Below the pieces are notes generated by a model. The model did no database searches. It worked only from the letters and a program-made list of their open reading frames with translations, and was not told where the DNA came from. A stretch of 64,000 nucleotides of DNA from DAOTTW01 sp034437615 (GTDB lineage: Bacteria; Chloroflexota; Anaerolineae; Aggregatilineales; Phototrophicaceae), in NCBI GenBank assembly GCA_034437615.1, contig DAOTTW010000084.1:3873-67872 (forward strand). Reading direction: 5' to 3'. This document shows, piece after piece, positions 62,381 through 64,000 of the stretch (position 1 is its first letter; the number at the start of each line of letters is the position of its first letter). A program made the translations under genes and the position numbers.

Positions 62381-62965
62381 ATGTTGAGTTACAACATGTC
62401 AGCACCATCACCCTATCAGGAACCGGACCCTGATTGGATGCTCATCCGTGCAATGGCAACAGGTGATGTGCGTGCGCTCAACGAGCTGTATGCCCGCTAT
62501 GGGGGCATGATTCTAGCCTTCTTAAAGACGAAAATAGGCGACCAACGACTCGCAGAGGAAATCCTACAGGATGTGATGCTAGCAGCATGGGAAAATGCCC
62601 ATCGTTTTGAAGCACGTAGTAAAGTCAAGACGTGGCTTCTTGTAATCGCTAGAAACAGAGCAATCAATACCTATCGCAAAAAGCGCTTGCCCATTATCGA
62701 CATAAACGATGCATTCAATCTGCAAGCAGATGACACAAACCCAATGGAGGCCGTCGTCCGTAAAGACAGAGAATCCTCTGTACGAGAGGCCATCCAAAAA
62801 TTACCAGAAATACAGCGTGAAGTGCTGGTATTGGTGTTTTATCACCAACTGACAGGGCCAGAGGTAGCGCAAGTGCTCAATATATCTGAAGGTACTGTAA
62901 AGAGCCGTCTGCATCGCGCAAAAGAAATGCTGCGACGTGTCTTGAGTCAAGAGGATGATTTATAG
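62381..62965 (+). CDS. ECF-family RNA polymerase sigma factor
   Basis: 194 residues. A strong GGAGGGGGT sits directly before ATG 62381. Region 2 (about 22-90) includes ALNELYARYGGMILAFLKTKIGD, AEEILQDVMLAAWENA and KTWLLVIARNRAINTYRK. Region 4 (about 133-190) includes LPEIQREVLVLVFYHQLTGPEVAQVLNISEGTVKSRLHRAKEMLRR. Sigma-1.1 and region 3 are absent, as normal for ECF. The next gene begins immediately after the stop with no spacer and encodes a membrane protein with a partial zinc anti-sigma motif, so the two form a regulator pair sensing an envelope signal. The genes under its control cannot be named from this window. Confidence 0.96.
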   Translation: MLSYNMSAPSPYQEPDPDWMLIRAMATGDVRALNELYARYGGMILAFLKTKIGDQRLAEEILQDVMLAAWENAHRFEARSKVKTWLLVIARNRAINTYRKKRLPIIDINDAFNLQADDTNPMEAVVRKDRESSVREAIQKLPEIQREVLVLVFYHQLTGPEVAQVLNISEGTVKSRLHRAKEMLRRVLSQEDDL

Positions 62966-64000
62966 ATGACCAACATGACGCATAAAAGATGGCAAGAACT
63001 TATTCCATTTTATCTTGCCCAAACCCTGGATGAGACAGAACAACGCGAGTTTGAAATTTATCTCAACCACCATCGTGCTCAGTGTGAGCCAATCCTGAGT
63101 GAGTGGCGCAGCATCGCATCCGCAGTTTGGCAACAATCCAATGAAGAAGCACGCAAACTGCCCGCGTTATCACCGCACGTATACAATCAGTTGGCTTATC
63201 GTCGTGGCCCAATTCAACAAGCAACACAACTACCCCAACAGCATCAAATCAATACACGGCATTCGTCAATCGTGATTGCTTCGATGGTTGCAGGTTTTGC
63301 TGTTGCAGTTCTTTTCGGCGCTGCGATGCTTCTCGCTGCGTATAGCATCAGCACATTGCTCGACAGCCCGGAGCCGAACATGCCTGCCGTAGCAGCACAA
63401 GTGACACCGACAGACCGCCCGGTGGCTAAAGACGCTGAAATGACAGCAACCATGAACCCTCAGCAGCCCACAACAGACAACACAACTTTAACTGTTGATG
63501 GGACAACCGATCAGGCTGCTGGCACGGGGTTGCGGTTCGTTACAAACACACCGCCGCCAGTATCCCCCACAAGCACAGAACCGCTAACGTTACTGCCAAC
63601 AGCAACAGAACAAGACAATGCGGCAATCACGCCCATCACACGAACAGAGTTACAACAAGGTGTGCCTGCACGGGTCAATAGCAGCCCAACGCCGACTCTT
63701 CCACCACCAAAGCCGACACGTATGCCTACAACTGCTGTGCCTACAGCGACAGCATATATTCAAGAACGGGATACCATATCGAGACCACCTGCAATCGGAG
63801 GCAGTATATCAGGCGCTCAGTCTGTAACCGGGGTTCAACCATCACTAACCAATGCACCAACGCCGACAGGTTTGATTTACCCGGAATCGCCTATGGATGC
63901 CATCATTGACGCGCTATCCGCCGACATTCGTCAGGTGCCCGATGCTCTAGCTCCAGTCATTCAGATAGCACGCCAGCACGAACAATACGAAGTACACGCT
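62966..64000 (+). CDS. Membrane anti-sigma factor, cut by right edge
   Basis: 345 codons are visible and the frame stays open to the end of the window. ATG 62966 follows the sigma-factor TAG with no gap; coupled translation is likely. Residues 1-60 form a short cytoplasmic helical domain like a ZAS (zinc anti-sigma) head (ELIPFYLAQTLDETEQREFE, then HHRAQCEPI). The motif is incomplete: H36-xxx-C40-xx-I43, with Ile where the second Cys should be. A single membrane helix lies at about 101-128. The outside part is low-complexity Thr/Pro/Ala (for example STPTPTLPPPKPT), with the start of another domain near the edge. It probably holds the sigma factor until an outside signal, perhaps proteolysis, frees it. 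Confidence 0.87.
   Translation, partial: MTNMTHKRWQELIPFYLAQTLDETEQREFEIYLNHHRAQCEPILSEWRSIASAVWQQSNEEARKLPALSPHVYNQLAYRRGPIQQATQLPQQHQINTRHSSIVIASMVAGFAVAVLFGAAMLLAAYSISTLLDSPEPNMPAVAAQVTPTDRPVAKDAEMTATMNPQQPTTDNTTLTVDGTTDQAAGTGLRFVTNTPPPVSPTSTEPLTLLPTATEQDNAAITPITRTELQQGVPARVNSSPTPTLPPPKPTRMPTTAVPTATAYIQERDTISRPPAIGGSISGAQSVTGVQPSLTNAPTPTGLIYPESPMDAIIDALSADIRQVPDALAPVIQIARQHEQYEVHA

Noticed and set aside
1..64000. tRNA or rRNA genes
   Set aside because: I looked in all intergenic stretches for T-loop and rRNA signatures and found none; a covariance search would be decisive.

Overview
The window reads as one chromosomal stretch of a Chloroflexota bacterium, most likely from the Anaerolineae side. 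This is an inference from gene content. It carries many secreted proteins with bacterial SH3-like domains, long Ser/Thr kinases fused to STAND ATPases and WD40 propellers, clostripain-type and FAS1 secreted proteins, and Pro/Thr-rich linkers. Shine-Dalgarno sites are usually clear, ATG, GTG and TTG starts are all used, and base composition looks even. I saw no rRNA, tRNA, CRISPR array, transposase or phage gene.

Layout. 1-1844: start of a cytoplasmic TPR protein that runs off the left edge. 1935-7905: an exported multi-SH3 protein, an SH3-YkuD transpeptidase, a queuosine-precursor transporter, a small charged protein and an SH3 protein. 7950-17569: a tight minus-strand operon of six exported proteins (propeller, SH3, TPR, TPR, oligopeptide-binding, SH3). 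17733-23588: an SH3/FecR-like secreted protein, a long MBL/beta-CASP nuclease and a MenA-type prenyltransferase. 23725-39285: a signalling block with three Ser/Thr kinases (two with nSTAND ATPases, one with an AAA/TPR tail), two histidine kinases, a sulfotransferase-like protein, a small lipoprotein and a tRNA-dihydrouridine synthase. 40325-43973: a two-gene heterodimeric ABC exporter. 44126-50095: a FAS1-DUF4397-FAS1 surface protein, a broken IolB-like gene and a pair of GldG-like exported proteins. 50502-56798: a minus-strand run of FecR/SH3 protein, CHASE2 histidine kinase, M23 peptidase, LLM oxidoreductase and TatC. 57036-62148: a small secreted protein, a large secreted C11 (clostripain-type) peptidase and a J-domain protein. 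62381-64000: an ECF sigma factor and its membrane anti-sigma factor, cut by the right edge.

The common theme is the cell envelope and sensing of its state. At least fourteen proteins carry Sec signal peptides, nearly all predicted to be cut just before Gln. Eight carry SH3-like domains that in other bacteria bind cell-wall or other extracellular ligands. Around them sit kinases, an ECF sigma/anti-sigma pair, a Tat translocase subunit and wall-active enzymes (YkuD, M23). The best candidate for an undescribed system is the six-gene exported operon at 7950-17569. Next come the kinase-nSTAND pair sharing a C-terminal two-Cys cap, and the beta-CASP nuclease with a duplicated unknown C-terminal domain.
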